Source: Hypericum androsaemum (lineage: Eukaryota > Streptophyta > Magnoliopsida > Malpighiales > Hypericaceae). From it: a stretch of 64,000 nt of DNA. Under the pieces are notes generated by a model. It saw only the letters and a list, made by a program, of their open reading frames with translations, had not been told where the DNA came from and searched no databases. Shown here piece after piece: positions 45,705 through 57,654 of the stretch (its first letter is position 1; each line of letters begins with the position of its first letter). The position numbers and the translations under genes were made by a program. The stretch spans positions 11,794,689 to 11,858,688 of the forward strand of contig OZ023180.1 of the NCBI GenBank assembly GCA_963995505.1, written 5' to 3'.

Positions 45705-46640
45705 TTACGGCAACCAAGAGAACAAAATGCACAAATAACATAAACAGAAGAGGTTACGGCCTAATGCCTATGTCCACGGAGAGAAAGGAGAACTTTTATT
45801 GATGGATCCGAGTCACAAAGCCATATAAAACCCTTCGGTAACACGTCCTTATATAATGGACGAACCCTTTGTGTACAAGAAACCTATCTAGGTCGTCCTA
45901 AGAGTCCAAAAAAGGAGCCTGAGCAAAATAGGAAATGGTTGTCAGCCCCTACCGACCGCTAGGTCCTCAGAAACCAACTTTCTGTAACACCCCCAGCGGT
46001 CAATGTTTGAAAAACTGCAGTTAGACTGGTCGGACCGCTATCTAAGACCAAATTCGGGTCAATTTTTCCATGAAACACAGAAAGTGGTTCGACCGGCCAA
46101 AATTTGGTCAGACTACCTGGTCAGGTGCTTCCATTTTATTGGATTTAATTTAGAAACAAAACCTCCATTTCCACGCTTGGAACGTGTACATCACTTTTGG
46201 ATCATAACAAACTTATATTTTTAACAATTCTCGATAATATGTTAACTAAGTCAAATGAATTAGACTAATATATCAAAAAAGAAAACTTGTATAATTATCT
46301 TTTTGTACTTCTAGACTTGTTAAATTGATTTTTGATGACTTTGTTTGGATAAATTGTGTAAAAAAGTTGGTAAATATTTGAACTTATTTGATATTTTATC
46401 ATTTTTACGTTAAATTAAATTTATTAAACCTTATTTAGTAATATTAATATAAAATAGAAGTCTCGGTCAAACCGATAGTCCAAATGGTTTGACCGGGTGA
46501 ACCAAAAATTTTAAGAATTTCAGATCACCTTCTGGATCGATTTTAAAAACATTGCTAACGGTCACTAGCTCTGCTCGACTTTTTCACTATTGCTTTTTCT
46601 CGACACTTCCCAAGAGCAGGGGAAGGCATACTAGCCGGGA
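45705..46640. other. unassigned DNA, possible LTR remnant at 45.70-45.99 kb
   Basis: 45699-45989 begins TGTTGATTACGG and ends CTGTAACA, and looks like an LTR of unknown family (contains 'gttacggcctaatgcctatg'). No partner or target duplication is seen, so this is a weak call. The rest has repeated 'ggtcagac'/'ggtcaaacc' phrases (46030-46120, 46465-46500) and is AT-rich, with no gene. Confidence 0.35.
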
Positions 46641-46904
46641 GGAGTAACCGGAGAAAGGGGTTTTTGCCCAATATGGTGTTACTATACAAATTTATTTACC
46701 AATATGGTGTTACTATTTGAAAATTTCTCAAAATGGTGTTCCTTTTCCAGGTCGAAATTTTTTTTTGACCTGGGGTGTTCAAATCGAAAAAAGTTTTCGA
46801 CATGGGGCTGAAATCGAAATAAATTTTTGACTTTTATTGTCAAAGGAATTTTTTCAACCTTCTTCTAGATCGAAATTTTTTTCAACTTGCAAAGAAAAAA
46901 GGCT

Positions 46905-48130
46905 CAGGTCGAAAAAAACTTTCGACCTGAGGAAAGAAAAAGCTACGGAGGAGAGAGAAATCAAAAATGGGGCTCCGTGTATTTGGTTTTAATTTCTCTG
47001 GTTGTGTCATATTTTGTATGTCAGATATATAGATTTCTCTCTCCTCTGTGCCACAAATAGAAAGAAGTGACACACAAGTCCACGAAAAGTACAGATATAT
47101 AGATTCACCAAAAAAAAAGTACAGATATATATAATGATTCAAGTGAGTGACAAACAATTTTTAGTTAATGATATTCTGGCGAAGTTGTATTATAAGAGTT
47201 TCTTTTTATTTTTAAATTTATTAATATTATATATAAACTTTTAATTTTTATATATTTTTTTCTAATTTCTTTACATTTTTAAGAACTTTTATAAGATTTG
47301 AGATATTTTGTGAGGGTTCTACCAAAAAAAAAGATATTTCATGAGGGCATCAATCACAGAAACATATTTTTGATAACTTGTGTTATAAGAGTTAGGATAA
47401 TTACATCGAAAGTAATCACGGAAAGGAGATAATAACTAGGGGTCTGGATTGGGCACGGAATGCTCAGATTCCGAACCGTTCGGAATGAAGACACGCGGGG
47501 ACTTTTTTGCAAACGCGCTAAAATTTCGGGACCAAAATGAAAAAAGCCACGCACAAACGCAGGCCGGATACAAATGCCATTATCACGTGACTGCGCATGC
47601 CAGTATCACATAACTGCGCATGCCACTATCACATAACTACGCATGCCAGTGTGACCTTTTTGCAAAAATGCTAAAATATGGGGGACCAAAATGAAAAAAA
47701 CCACGCGCGCCATTATCATCAACGGGACTTGCCACTGTCACAAAATACACATGCCATTATCACATAACTGCGCTTGCTATTATCACATAATTGCACTTGC
47801 CATTATCACATAACTACGCTTGCCACTGCGGTCCCCCTTCACTCCAAACCGTACGGAATCGATTCCTTCACTCCGTGCTCAATCCAGACCCAATAACTAG
47901 AATACAATTGTTTTCTTTTGTGATAATTAGAATTCAATTGTGGAAAACCGAGAATGTAACAAGTGTAAATAATTTGGGTGAGAAAGTAAGCGTGTGACAC
48001 TTTTTCTTAAGAAAAAGTAAAATCTGACACAACCAGAGAAATTAAAACCAAATACACGGTATCCCATTTTCGATTTCTCTCTCCTCTGTAGCTTTTTCTT
48101 TTTTTAGGTCAAAATTTTTTTCGACTTCGG
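46905..48130. mobile_element. inverted-repeat (foldback) element with a MITE in the loop
   Basis: Arms at 46905-47015 and 48020-48130 are inverted copies of about 110 bp. Both contain, on opposite strands, 'agctac(g/a)gaggagagagaa', 'cgtgtatttggttttaattt' and 'ctctggttgtgtca'. The loop is AT-rich and has no gene. MITE copy 3 lies in the loop. Superfamily unknown; outer borders may extend left to about 46650, where 'aatatggtgttacta' occurs twice. Confidence 0.7.
47440..47891. mobile_element. Mutator-type MITE, copy 3 (expanded)
   Basis: 452 bp with a perfect 9-bp target duplication AATAACTAG (47431-47439, 47892-47900). The ends are inverted: gggtctggattgggcacgga and its complement (cgtgctcaatccagaccc). 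It is ~150 bp longer than copies 1 and 2 because the interior has more units of 'catgccattatcacataactgcg'. No coding capacity. Confidence 0.93.
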
Positions 48131-48160
48131 TCTTCTCTCTCCTGTAGGTCGAAAAAACTA

Positions 48161-48774
48161 AGTACGTAGGAATGTGTGAAGAGCACCTAGCCCAATTTCC
48201 TTTAATTTGACTTAACACCCTTTCAACTTTGTCTTGTCTTTCTTGCTTCACCTAACTTAATTCATAAAATACTTTTCAACCTAATCTAAATTACAATTCG
48301 CTCGGGATGTTTTGAACCCACTCTCTGTGGTTTGACATTATACCCGTACCTCCCTTTATTGCAAGGTGAAACAAAAAATACACTCTTCAATGATCATCGA
48401 GGATGAAGGATTTCGTGTAATCATAAAAATAACTAGATTACACAAATCCAAAAGCTAATAATCGTAAAGACTTAATTGTTGTTATCTTTTCATTGAATTT
48501 TTTACAGGTTCCATATTTACACGGTCTTCATGTAACATAAGCTCGTTATCTATTGATCCGTACTCACGAATTATTGATCAAAGTGGAGATTGAATCCACC
48601 TACTAAAAGCCTGAGGTTGAGAGATTCTCCCTTGCATCCTTTCCTCCGTCTTTTTCCATATAAAAAGACTTATAGGGGAGTCAATGTGGTTAAACCCACA
48701 ACAACAACATCCCTCAAAAATAAGGAGATTGGTTAATTGTGGGTGAATATTTTAATTTTAATATTTGAAATTCT
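48161..48774. other. AT-rich DNA without a recognised gene
   Basis: No domain or repeat ends seen. Its last bases (ttctaacag, 48770-48778) form a possible splice acceptor for the F-box fragment that follows. Confidence 0.4.
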
Positions 48775-49045
48775 AACAGAGGACTTCCCGCTGGAAGTTG
48801 TCGCGCATATCTTCTCGTTTCTCCTAACTCTAACCATCGTCCTCACATCAATGATCTCATATCGGTTCTGCCAACTGTGGCCCTGTCCTTATCCCTGACC
48901 TTTGATTTCAGCTCCAGCCGAACGACGTCTCATCCTACTACTTCTTTATAGACCATTCTTTGCTCCTCCGTGACCTCTCCACTGGGGTCCACCACCTAGC
49001 CATGGAGCACGCCCCATCGGGCCCCTACAACATGCTCCAAGGGGT
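48775..49045 (+). pseudogene. F-box gene fragment
   Basis: Reads EDFPLEVVAHIFSFLLTLTI then VLTSMISYRFCQLW, the F-box core (LPxExxxxIxSFL...R....W) that docks SKP1 in SCF ubiquitin ligases. Frame breaks follow, with 'LLLRDLS'-like and HHLAMEHAPSGPYNMLQG parts. It is closely related to the minus-strand F-box gene at 62.6-63.5 kb (EDLPLEVILHIFTFLLTLSI). It ends where the LTR element starts at 49046. Confidence 0.85.
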
Positions 49046-50466
49046 TGTTGAGGTACAAAAATAATCCTGACATTGTCAATGTATCTGTAGCTCCCCGATG
49101 TGGCAAGACCATTTTTGGTCCATTATCTTGCGGGATCGCCTCCGGTCTCTTGATTAGACGGATCCTGTCTTTGGTTGGCATCAAGATATGATCGATGTTC
49201 GATTGGTTTTGTCGATAAGTCCCGAGCTCTAAGAGGATGGTTAGTCTTCAAGAGGCAATCGGTCTCCGTGAGGGCGGTCGGGCTTCCAAGAGGATGGTCG
49301 ATCTCTTAGAGTATGATCAAGCTCCATAAGTATGGTTAGTCTCTATAGTAACGGTTGGATCTCCAAGAGGACGGTTGGGTCTCCAAGAGCACAGTGGGTC
49401 TCCCTGAGGACGGTTGGGTCTCTAAAGGGGTAGGCGGATTGTTCCATCTCTAAAGGGGTAGGCGGATCATTTTACTTCAAAAAGGAGTAGGTAGATCATT
49501 CCACTTTAAAGGGGGTAGGCTGATTATCCTGACTCATGGTCTTATTCATCCACTTGCTCGTACACGTCCACCTACCCATCCGCATGGTTCAACTCGTCCA
49601 AAGAGTTTAATTCATCCACCTTCCTCGAGGCCACTTGCATCAGTCCGCTTTCTCTTTGGACGTTCGCCCATTTTCACTGATCTGCCAGCCTCGCAGTCGT
49701 CCGTCTACTATCGCCCATCCACTTGCTTATAAGTTGTCTGCTCACTTTCATTAATCCGCTCACCTCTCGGTCATTTGCCTATTCATGCATTTGCTTGTGT
49801 CATCCACTCATTCAGTCGTCCGTACATATTCACTCATCCACCTGGCCTATTCGCTGAACCCATACATCTATTGATCCATCTTGGATGTTCTCGGCCTGTT
49901 AGCTTAGATTTTTTTGGCCCGTTTGTATTTCATTTGGGCCGGTACATCGAGTTGGCTTGGACGCATTTGGATTTTCCTATACTAGGTCGGGAAGAGATCT
50001 TCCTATTTTGGAGCCAGATTCTCTAATATTTGGTCATAATTTGAGGATTTCCTTGTTTGATCAATTCTTTCAATATTCGGCCAAGGCCTGGAACATTCCT
50101 ATTCAAGCCGGGTTTGCTTGGTTGTCATGGCCTGATCATTCCTATTCGAGACCAGATCTCTTTATTTTGGGAAGTCGGCATGGATTTTCCTATTCCAAGC
50201 CGGGTTGAGTTGGAAACAACCTAAAGTGAGTTTTTCTATTTTGAAGACAGGGGCTAGTTTAAGGCGTTCCTTATATAAAGAGGGCTTAGGCAAAGGAGAA
50301 GACATCCACCAACACAACCAATAACAACTTTACTCTTTTTTCTTTTTCCTTAGCTCGTAGCTTAGCTTAGCACTTTTTTTACCCTCTCCGTTAGGCCGAC
50401 CTTGGGATGATCACTCTAGACCATCTCGAGTTTTCTTAGCGCCCTGTAACCTCTTTACCTGTAACA
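49046..50466 (+). repeat. 5' LTR of the Tat-type element
   Basis: Long LTR with degenerate repeats such as 'ggttgggtctccaagagg' (49250-49420), 'aaaggggtaggcggatcatt' (49425-49520) and 'cattcctattc' (50090-50200). 'tatataaagag' near 50272 is a likely TATA box. Confidence 0.85.
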
Positions 50467-50490
50467 TATTTTGGCATGCTCGGTGGGACT

Positions 50491-52836
50491 AATGCGGGCG
50501 TCTGAGAAGGCTGTTTAATCTTGTTCGATCAAGTTGTCCAAGAACCATGCTGCTCAAGCAATCTCCAAGGAGGCGGCCCCACCCTCTTCCTAGGAACTCA
50601 TTGGGAAGAACTCTTCCAATGCAGTTTCAGGTAAGGAAGCAGCACCACCCTTTTCTCAACAAAATATTGGGAGAAATTCATCTAACTCAGCTTACAAGAT
50701 GGAGCCGGCCCTCTCTATTACCCAAATGGGTATCGGGTGGAATACCAACAACACGACTCCCTTCAAGGAGCCAGCTACCAATAACATGGCTTTGCTTAAG
50801 GAGCCGGCCGACCAACTCGCCATTGTTACCGGGACGCTCAAGACTGTGACTGAGATGCTCAAGGTTATCACTGTTTAACTTCAAAGGATTTATTGAGATT
50901 ACAAAGAGGGTCGATAAAGTCTCAAGGAGGTAATGAGATGGTGTGACAAAATTTGGATGCGAAATGATGAGTCCTTTCAGGCGCTCCCTAACCAACCCTA
51001 AGGAGTTCAGAATCATATGGATGAGCCACTTTAACAAATGACCCAAGGTCTTGGTGATGGTGACAGCAAGACTCCATACTTCACAAGTCTACTTGGCCGA
51101 CCCCCATCTTTTGAGGCTTTCGATTTCGGAGGTGTGAGAGTCTTTTACTAGTAAGGAGACCTAAGCAGATTCTTTTGGGAAAAATGAGACGGTGATGGCT
51201 GACGACATTGTTCATGATCCGACCCTGTCACCATGATTCATGAGGTTGGATCTAGAGGAGTTAAATCCAAGCTTTCCTACTCCTGAGCTTGTTCCTCAGT
51301 TCGCAATGTGGAGGCAAGAGGAGCGCAATAAAGGTGGCATCCATCATCACCCAACATTGGGAGTTACCCAACAACAAGGGATGGAAGAGCAACCCTTATT
51401 TTCCCAATCCAAGGGTGTTACCCCACATCAATTCTTAGAAGGTTAGCCATCAATGGGTCCTCACCCTATTGCTCCTATTGCCATAGTTAGTTTTGACCGA
51501 ATCCAAAAGAGAAGTCCCAAGCAATGAAAGGCCAATCCAGAGACCTGAGGGGCAAGACTCGCGAGGTAAAGAAGACTGCCTGATAATGGTGTCCAAAAAG
51601 GTCAGAATCCTTTTTGTCCGAGGGCAGCCGATGGTCCTAAGCAAGGTAAGGCCGATCTTAAAACCCGGGGGGCAAGACTTCGTGGGGGGGGGGGAGGGCA
51701 AGGATGGCCAACCGATAGCGGTATCCCAAGGACTCAGAAGTTTTACCATCCAAGGGAAGCCAGCGAGATGTGGAAGCTCTGTGAAGCTGACAATACGTGA
51801 GGCTCTGCCATCCTCGTATCAAGGTGGACCTTCAAGATGGGTCCAACCCATGCCAGTGTGCCTTCAACTAGCTTGGAGACAAGAGGGCAAGAGCAACCCA
51901 TACAAGATGTTCTGACCAAGACTCAAAGATGTTGCCTTGAGAGGAAGGTCAAAAGACATAAACAAGTCATTGGCTACCTCGAGGGACAACTTGCTGAGCA
52001 AAGGGCCAAGCTGGAGGAAAGAAAGGTGCTCCTAATTCACCCATGGGTCAAACACCATTTGGCCTTGACTCAAGGCTGAGCCAAGGAGGTTGAAGCCTAT
52101 AAGGCAAAGAAGGTAAAGGACCTCAGGCACGTTAAGGAAGTTCAATCTAAGTCACCCGCTGACCAGGTATGTCAAGTTTGGTATTAGGTACGTCAAGTTT
52201 GTGGTCTTCTCTAGCAAGCTAGCAATCAATATGGCCCCAGCTAGCCTTAGACCAAAACCTAACCAGCAAAGCTACCCCAATGGTAACATGATCAAAGAAG
52301 ACCCTACTGAACCTCAGAAAAGAGGAAAGTCCACAGCCGTACCCATTGGTGGAAGATTTCAGCAATAATGTCACTACGGAAGGTGTGTGTTCATCTGAAG
52401 CTTCTCCACACCATGGCGCACAAGTCTTAATGAACAACGGGGCAATGGTGAAAATGTTTCTCCAATTACTCTTTAGGAAGTTTAGCAAGGAGGAGGTCGG
52501 CCGGACCGATATGATCATGGAGACGACCGGACCATGATACCAATGAGTGTGGCCTGAAGCAGTGTAGATGATCGATTTGCCTGGTGTGTGAGCTCGACCG
52601 AGCAAAATATTCTGCCACACTTGGGGGGGGGGGGGGGGGCTTTGCAAGTACTCCCCTTAGTTATGAGAAGTAAGCAATAGGCAAGGTGACAAGGCGATTG
52701 GAGGTCTACACCTTGTCATCTTATAAGTGGGCCGGGTATGCCCTCTAGAAGATGGCCTACATCTTTTGGAGCTTCTAATCTTCATTTTGTTCCAAGTGTC
52801 AATGCTTCTCACCTGACCGTGCCAAAGCGTTAACAT
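50491..52836 (+). other. internal region of the Tat-type element
   Basis: Frames on both strands are short. A charged, coiled-coil-like stretch (CCLERKVKRHKQVIGYLEGQ, 51930-52080) could be a gag remnant. Homopolymer G runs occur at 51686-51695 and 52623-52639. The minus-strand frame 50687-51046 is antisense to the repeat and shows no domain. Confidence 0.55.
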
Positions 52837-52904
52837 GCGGGGGGCATTGTTGAGGTACAAAAATAATCCTTACATTGTCAACATATCTCGAGCTCCCCGA
52901 TGAG

Positions 52905-53205
52905 GATGGAGGTGTTTCTTTATTTCTTTAGGACTTGGAACCCCCTGAGGATGAAGATATTTCTTTATTTCGTTTTATCCAAAATAAAATCAAAATAATA
53001 TTAGAATATTTGTTAAGCCCATAAATTTTGAGTTAAGCTAGAGAACATTATAAATTTATAACAAAGTTTTGTTTTACTTTTATATTTTCTGAATTTGAGT
53101 TGGAAACCATGGTACTGACCTTTTGAAAAATTTTAGATCATGGTTTACCATTTTTGTTTTGTCCTAAACCCCAAAAAAATTGTTTTGTTCTTTGTAGTCA
53201 CTAAG
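52905..53205. other. AT-rich junction DNA
   Basis: Two close copies of 'gatatttctttatttc'-like units (about 52908-52980). No gene seen. Confidence 0.4.
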
Positions 53206-53209
53206 TTAT

Positions 53210-53890
53210 AATTAATGACTGTCGCTCAAGGTAATTTTAAAATTATAAAAATTTTAAAATAACTCAATTTTTTTTTCATTTTTCTTTTCTCTCTCCCCGC
53301 ATTCTTTCGCTCTCTTCAGCAAGGAGTTGTTAGCCCCATTGGCGTCGCGCCGCCATCGTTATGCCACCCTCCATGTTGGATATCTGAATCTATATAAAAA
53401 ATTTTGATTTTGGATATCATATATTTTGTTCATTCTTACCCACCACATCACTATTCAGACATCGCTCTGACGCATGTTGCAGCCTAATCGCGAGTTGACA
53501 AACGGCCTCAGCTCGAATTGCTTTACTAGAAGAGTTGAGAAGATTATACAAGATCTTTTTAAGAAATCGAGTCTTGCAGTCGAAATCCACTGCCTGCGTG
53601 TTCCATCGAGATCATGTTGCAGAATGTGTAGCATGTAAGGTCTGAATGATGGCAGTGCGATGTCTATAGGTCTAGTTGCTTCTTGTCAAAGAGAGAGAAA
53701 AAATGAGAGAGAAGAGATGAAAGAAACAGGGAGAGAGAAAAAAAGGAAAAAAGTTCGGGATGTTTGAAAAGTATGTAATTTCAAAATTTGTCTAGAGTGA
53801 CCATACAAGGTGACTTAATATAGATTATAGATCATAAGGGACAAAACAAAAGTTAATAACAACTAAATTTTAAAAAAAAAGTGACCATGT
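53210..53890. repeat. dispersed repeat, copy A
   Basis: Begins near an AT-rich 'gtcgctcaagg' and 'tttttcttttctctctcccc' stretch and ends in a 'gagagagaaaaaatgagaga' stretch, 'gttcgggatgttt' and 'ggtgacttaat'. Copy B (53925-54860) has the same order of blocks. No coding capacity; family unknown. Confidence 0.6.
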
Positions 53891-53924
53891 CTATTTTTTA
53901 CCCCTAGAATTTGTTGTCTTTATA

Positions 53925-54860
53925 AAAGTCACGCTTTATTATAAATTTAAAACTTTAAACATTTCAATTTTTTTGGGTCCTCTTTCTTTCTTCTTCTCTT
54001 CCCTCACTCTTTCACACATTTCTCTCTTTTGGCAAAGAACAACCAGCGTCGTTGAAGTAGTGTTTTTTTGGTAAGTAAATTTCTATCAACAAAAGGATTA
54101 GTAATATTTACAATCTGCTAGGACTAGAGCAGCCCGAAAGCAGAGCCCAAAATACATGAATGAGTTACGCCAGGAGCAACCCATAACTACCCAAAGCAAT
54201 GTCTAAGCAAACTATCCATTGGACTCCAGGAACACGCACAAATCTTGGCAAGCATACTCGGAAGACAGACCTGACCACGCATACCATTCTTGAACGTGGA
54301 AGAGTACCGAATGCAAAAGAAGCTCATAGTCGATGGTGGCTCCGTTGAAAATAGCCCCCAAATCCGTTCGTTGAAGTAGTATTTGCAGTCGTCGCCACAC
54401 CACCATTCAACCATTTGGGTTACACACCGGCGCATCCCATAATCTCATCTAAGCGTGGTACGATGATAATGAACTTCGTCAGAATGACCCAATTTTGTCA
54501 CGGATCGTGTCCAACCTCCCTAACTTCGGCTCGGTGCAGACATTCTTGGCAAATTAGAGATCATGCTGCAAGATGCATCGTCGCGTGGCCTGTGCGGTGA
54601 CTTGGTGGCAGAAACACGACAATTGGGGTGGTGGTTCCTTGAGAAAGAGAGAAAAAAAAGTAGAGACGGAGAGAGAAGGGAATATAGAAAATAAAAAGAG
54701 GGGGGAAAACAAAAAAATGTTCATGATGTTTTTAAAAATTTACAAGTCGAAACTAATATATTAAATCAAAAATTGGTAGATGACTTAATGTACATAGTGA
54801 CCATAAAAATAAAAATAATACATACATATAATAAAATTAAATTCGTAAAAAATTAGCGAA
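53925..54860. repeat. dispersed repeat, copy B, split by a LINE tail
   Basis: Same order as copy A: pyrimidine-rich start with 'ctcttttggcaaagaac', then a middle with 'gatcatgctgcaagatg', a purine-rich stretch, 'gttcatgatgtttt' and 'gatgacttaatg'. It is longer because of a 300-bp insertion at 54066-54368. Confidence 0.6.
54066..54368 (-). mobile_element. short 5'-truncated LINE tail (LINE-D)
   Basis: Flanked by a 16-bp target duplication cgttgaagtagt(g/a)ttt (54050-54065, 54369-54384). On the minus strand it ends in A-rich DNA (T-run at about 54063-54069). The sequence is a LINE-like 3' part without a full domain. The size and duplication fit an abortive target-primed insertion. Confidence 0.75.
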
Positions 54861-56215
54861 CATTGTCGAAATGCAAAAATAACATGTATTAGACTTGGGG
54901 TCGACTAAGAGAATCATCGAAGTACCCCTGTTCGGACGACAACTTACCTTGTGAAGGGTCCTTAAAATTGGGTTCTTGGGTGCCCTCAGGTCAGGTTGAG
55001 CTCCCTCAGGGTAAAGCAGCTTAGAAACCCTCAGTCTGAAGTAAGCTTGGGTACCCTCAGCCTTAGATCAACTTGGGCACCCTCAAACTTAAATAAAGTC
55101 AGACTCCCTCATGTCGAGTCAGACACTTGGAGAGGTTGGTAAGACTTCCTCAGGATGGGTCACACACTTGGAGAAGTTAGGAGGACTCAGTAAAGTCGGG
55201 CACTCGTTGGCTTGTAGGAGCTACCTCTGTCGGACACATGCAAGCTCATAAGGAGTGTCCATTCTTGGTAAATTGGTTGTAACTTTTGACTCAAATATCA
55301 GAATGAGGTGATTCTTACATCCATGAGAAGCTAAGAGGTAGATCTCAAACTTCATGTATCTAGGGCATTGTCTAATTCTGCTTAAAAAAGGCGTCAAAAC
55401 AAAGCTTCAAATTTTGGGACCACTTTCATTGTTGAGGGTCATCGAACTTTGATAAATTGATTATATCTTTTGACTCAGACCTTGGGTTGAGGTGATTCTT
55501 TCACATATGGAAATGTAATAGGTGGATAGGAGTCAACATCTGGCATTGACGTTGATGCTTAAAGCTAAGTGGTTGAGTCGACCATGACAAGGGGTCAACA
55601 GGTGTTGGGAGAGAATTCATAACTTTTTATTCCACAGTCAGATTGAGGTGATTCAAGTTATTATTTAAAGACAAGACATATATCTACAATTGTATAATTA
55701 CCGAGTCTTCAAATTTGAAGTGCAATTATGTCAAAAGTCATTTCAATTACCATTTGACTAGTCAACCTACTATGGTCGGCCATCATAAAGCAAGGGTCGA
55801 CCGGTCGACCATTAGGGAGTAAGGGTCGACCATTCGACTAGTTATAGTCAACGATCATGAAGCAATAGTCGACCATAAGGCAAGGGTCGACCAATCGACC
55901 ATTAGGATATGAGTCGACGTGACTAATGGGCAACTAGACGCGTCGATATCAATTTTGTAAGAGGAGTCGACGTCGACTGATATACATTGAGGCATCGACC
56001 ATTTTGGTCGACTGTTATGAAGAGGGACTCATCAACCATATGAATTCTGGAATCGTCGACTATATGTAGTAGTAGTTTTGTTAGGGACTTTGGGTTTTAT
56101 GTTATTGCTTATAGACTACTGTGACATGATACTTTTCACTTAGAAGCCATCAAGTTTGTGTGAGAGAGACAACATGAAAACGGAAACTCGTTTTCTATAG
56201 CGCAACTTTATGTGG
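54861..56215. repeat. LTR-like DNA with two internal repeat fields
   Basis: 54960-55240 repeats 'ggcaccctcag' and 'tcagacacttggag' phrases; 55770-56060 repeats 'ggtcgaccattagg' and 'gtcgacc' units. This is the type of internal repetition seen in the long LTRs at 1.2 and 49 kb, but I found no ends, primer site or partner. No gene. Confidence 0.4.
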
Positions 56216-56225
56216 AGACCGGATT

Positions 56226-56514
56226 GAGTGGGGACTAAAAAAAATTTGTCCACAGGTGGGGACTACATTTTGGGCCGTCAGATTTAATTATCTTTAAATC
56301 TGATGGTCAATAACCTATCAGGTATTATTGATTTGCATGTGAAGTGATATTGATTTGCATGTGAAGTGATATTGGTTTGGAAGATGCTGGTTTACATATG
56401 AAGTGATATAGGTTTGCATGTGAAGTGATATTGGTTTGCATGTGTAGTGATATTGGTTTGAGTTAGTCCCCAGAGTTGGGGACTACCCCAGTCCCCACCA
56501 AATCTACCCGGGTA
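56226..56514. mobile_element. small inverted-repeat MITE with internal 22-bp repeats
   Basis: Left end 'ggattgagtggggact' and right end (complement) 'agatttggtggggact' are inverted. A second inverted pair 'ggtggggactac' / 'ggggtagtcccc' lies inside. Between them are five to six copies of 'gatattgatttgcatgtgaa'. A palindromic 'cagatttaattatctttaaatctg' type hairpin occurs at 56279-56302. Family unknown. Confidence 0.6.
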
Positions 56515-56929
56515 AACATGGAATTGGGATTATGAGAATGGGGACGGATTGTGTCCGGTTTCTAATAAGCCCAATACGGCCCGAACGGAATTTAATCAGA
56601 GCTGTGAATTTTGCTACGAAATGTGCGTGTAAAGATCTAACGGTGGATCTTTATCGCGTGTTCCTGAGAAGCATTTATAACATCTTTGTGCAAGAGCCGC
56701 ATGTTCCTTAAGCTGCATGTCCTCTGCGGTGCATTTACGACGTCGTCGAATTAATTTGCACATGGCCCTTTGGTAACAATTGACTGGTACATTTATTACT
56801 GCTCATACAATAAAATATTATAAATTAATGGTTGGTCACAATTAATTACTTGTGATCGAAGTCTTTTTTTGTTAGCAATTTATTGATTGATTTTGTTAGC
56901 ACTTTTAATTTTGTAAGCTTCTTTCATTT

Positions 56930-57640
56930 TTTTTGGAAGCAAATCTATTAATTTATTAAATGGCATGCCAGGTTATGTATAAATAGAATGTCTGATTAAT
57001 ATTTAATAAATTTTATAATAAATTAAATAATTAATTAAATAGTTTCCCTGGTGATGTTTAAATGGCATGCCCAATTATGTCAAAATGACATGCCTGATTA
57101 CAGCCAAATGGTGTGCCCGACTAAGAATAAATGGCATTCCCGATTACGATAATAAATAGATAAATAAATTTATTAAATGACATCCCCGGTTATAATAAAA
57201 TGGCATGTCGGGCTATGAATAATTGCATGCCCGACTATGTCTAGTGACATGTCAGGTTACGACCAAATGGCATGCCCGGTTACGACCAAATGGTATTTCT
57301 GGTTACGATAATAAATTAATTAATTAAATGGCATACTTAGTTATGTTAAAATGGCTTGCGAGGCTATGACTAAGGGTATGCCCGGCTATGTCTAGTGGCA
57401 TGCACGGTTAATATTTAATAAAACTTATAATAAATTAAATGACATATCTGGTTATGTTAAAAATTTAAAATGGCATGCCCGACTATAACTAATGACATGT
57501 CCAGCTATGTATAATGGCATGCCCGATTAATATTTAATAAAATTTATAATTAATTAATTAAATGACATACCTAGTTATGTTAAAATAGCAAGCCTGACTA
57601 TGACTAATGATATATCTGAGTATGATAAAATGACTATATT
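56930..57640 (+). repeat. degenerate array of ~20-bp 'ggcatgcccggttatga' units
   Basis: More than twenty imperfect units based on 'aatggcatgcccggttatga', mixed with AT-rich 'aataaattaattaattaa' spacers. The unit resembles the internal repeat of the MITE family ('actggcatgcccagttat' at 6080-6150). No inverted ends like those of the MITEs are seen. No coding. Confidence 0.75.
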
Positions 57641-57654
57641 AAAATAATTAATAA

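Larger units (their letters stand above)
49046..52904 (+). mobile_element. non-autonomous Tat-type LTR element, 3' LTR truncated
   Basis: 5' LTR 49046-50466 (TGTTGAGGTAC...GTAACA, 1.42 kb). A primer site TTTGGCATGCTCGGTGGGAC follows at about 50471, a non-Met type typical of Tat elements. The interior (50491-52836) has only broken frames. A polypurine tract (gcggggggca) and the first ~57 bp of the 3' LTR (52848-52904, same TGTTGAGGTAC start) close it. No pol domain is present. The LTR tail shares sequence with the solo LTR at 2.3-2.59 kb. Confidence 0.85.

Noticed and set aside
50687..51046. 119-codon minus-strand ORF
   Set aside because: Antisense to the interior of an LTR element, no domain, ordinary chance length for this composition.
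55770..57640. Regularly repeated short units suggesting a CRISPR array
   Set aside because: Units are imperfect, spacing is irregular, spacers are AT-rich repeats and the context is plant nuclear DNA.
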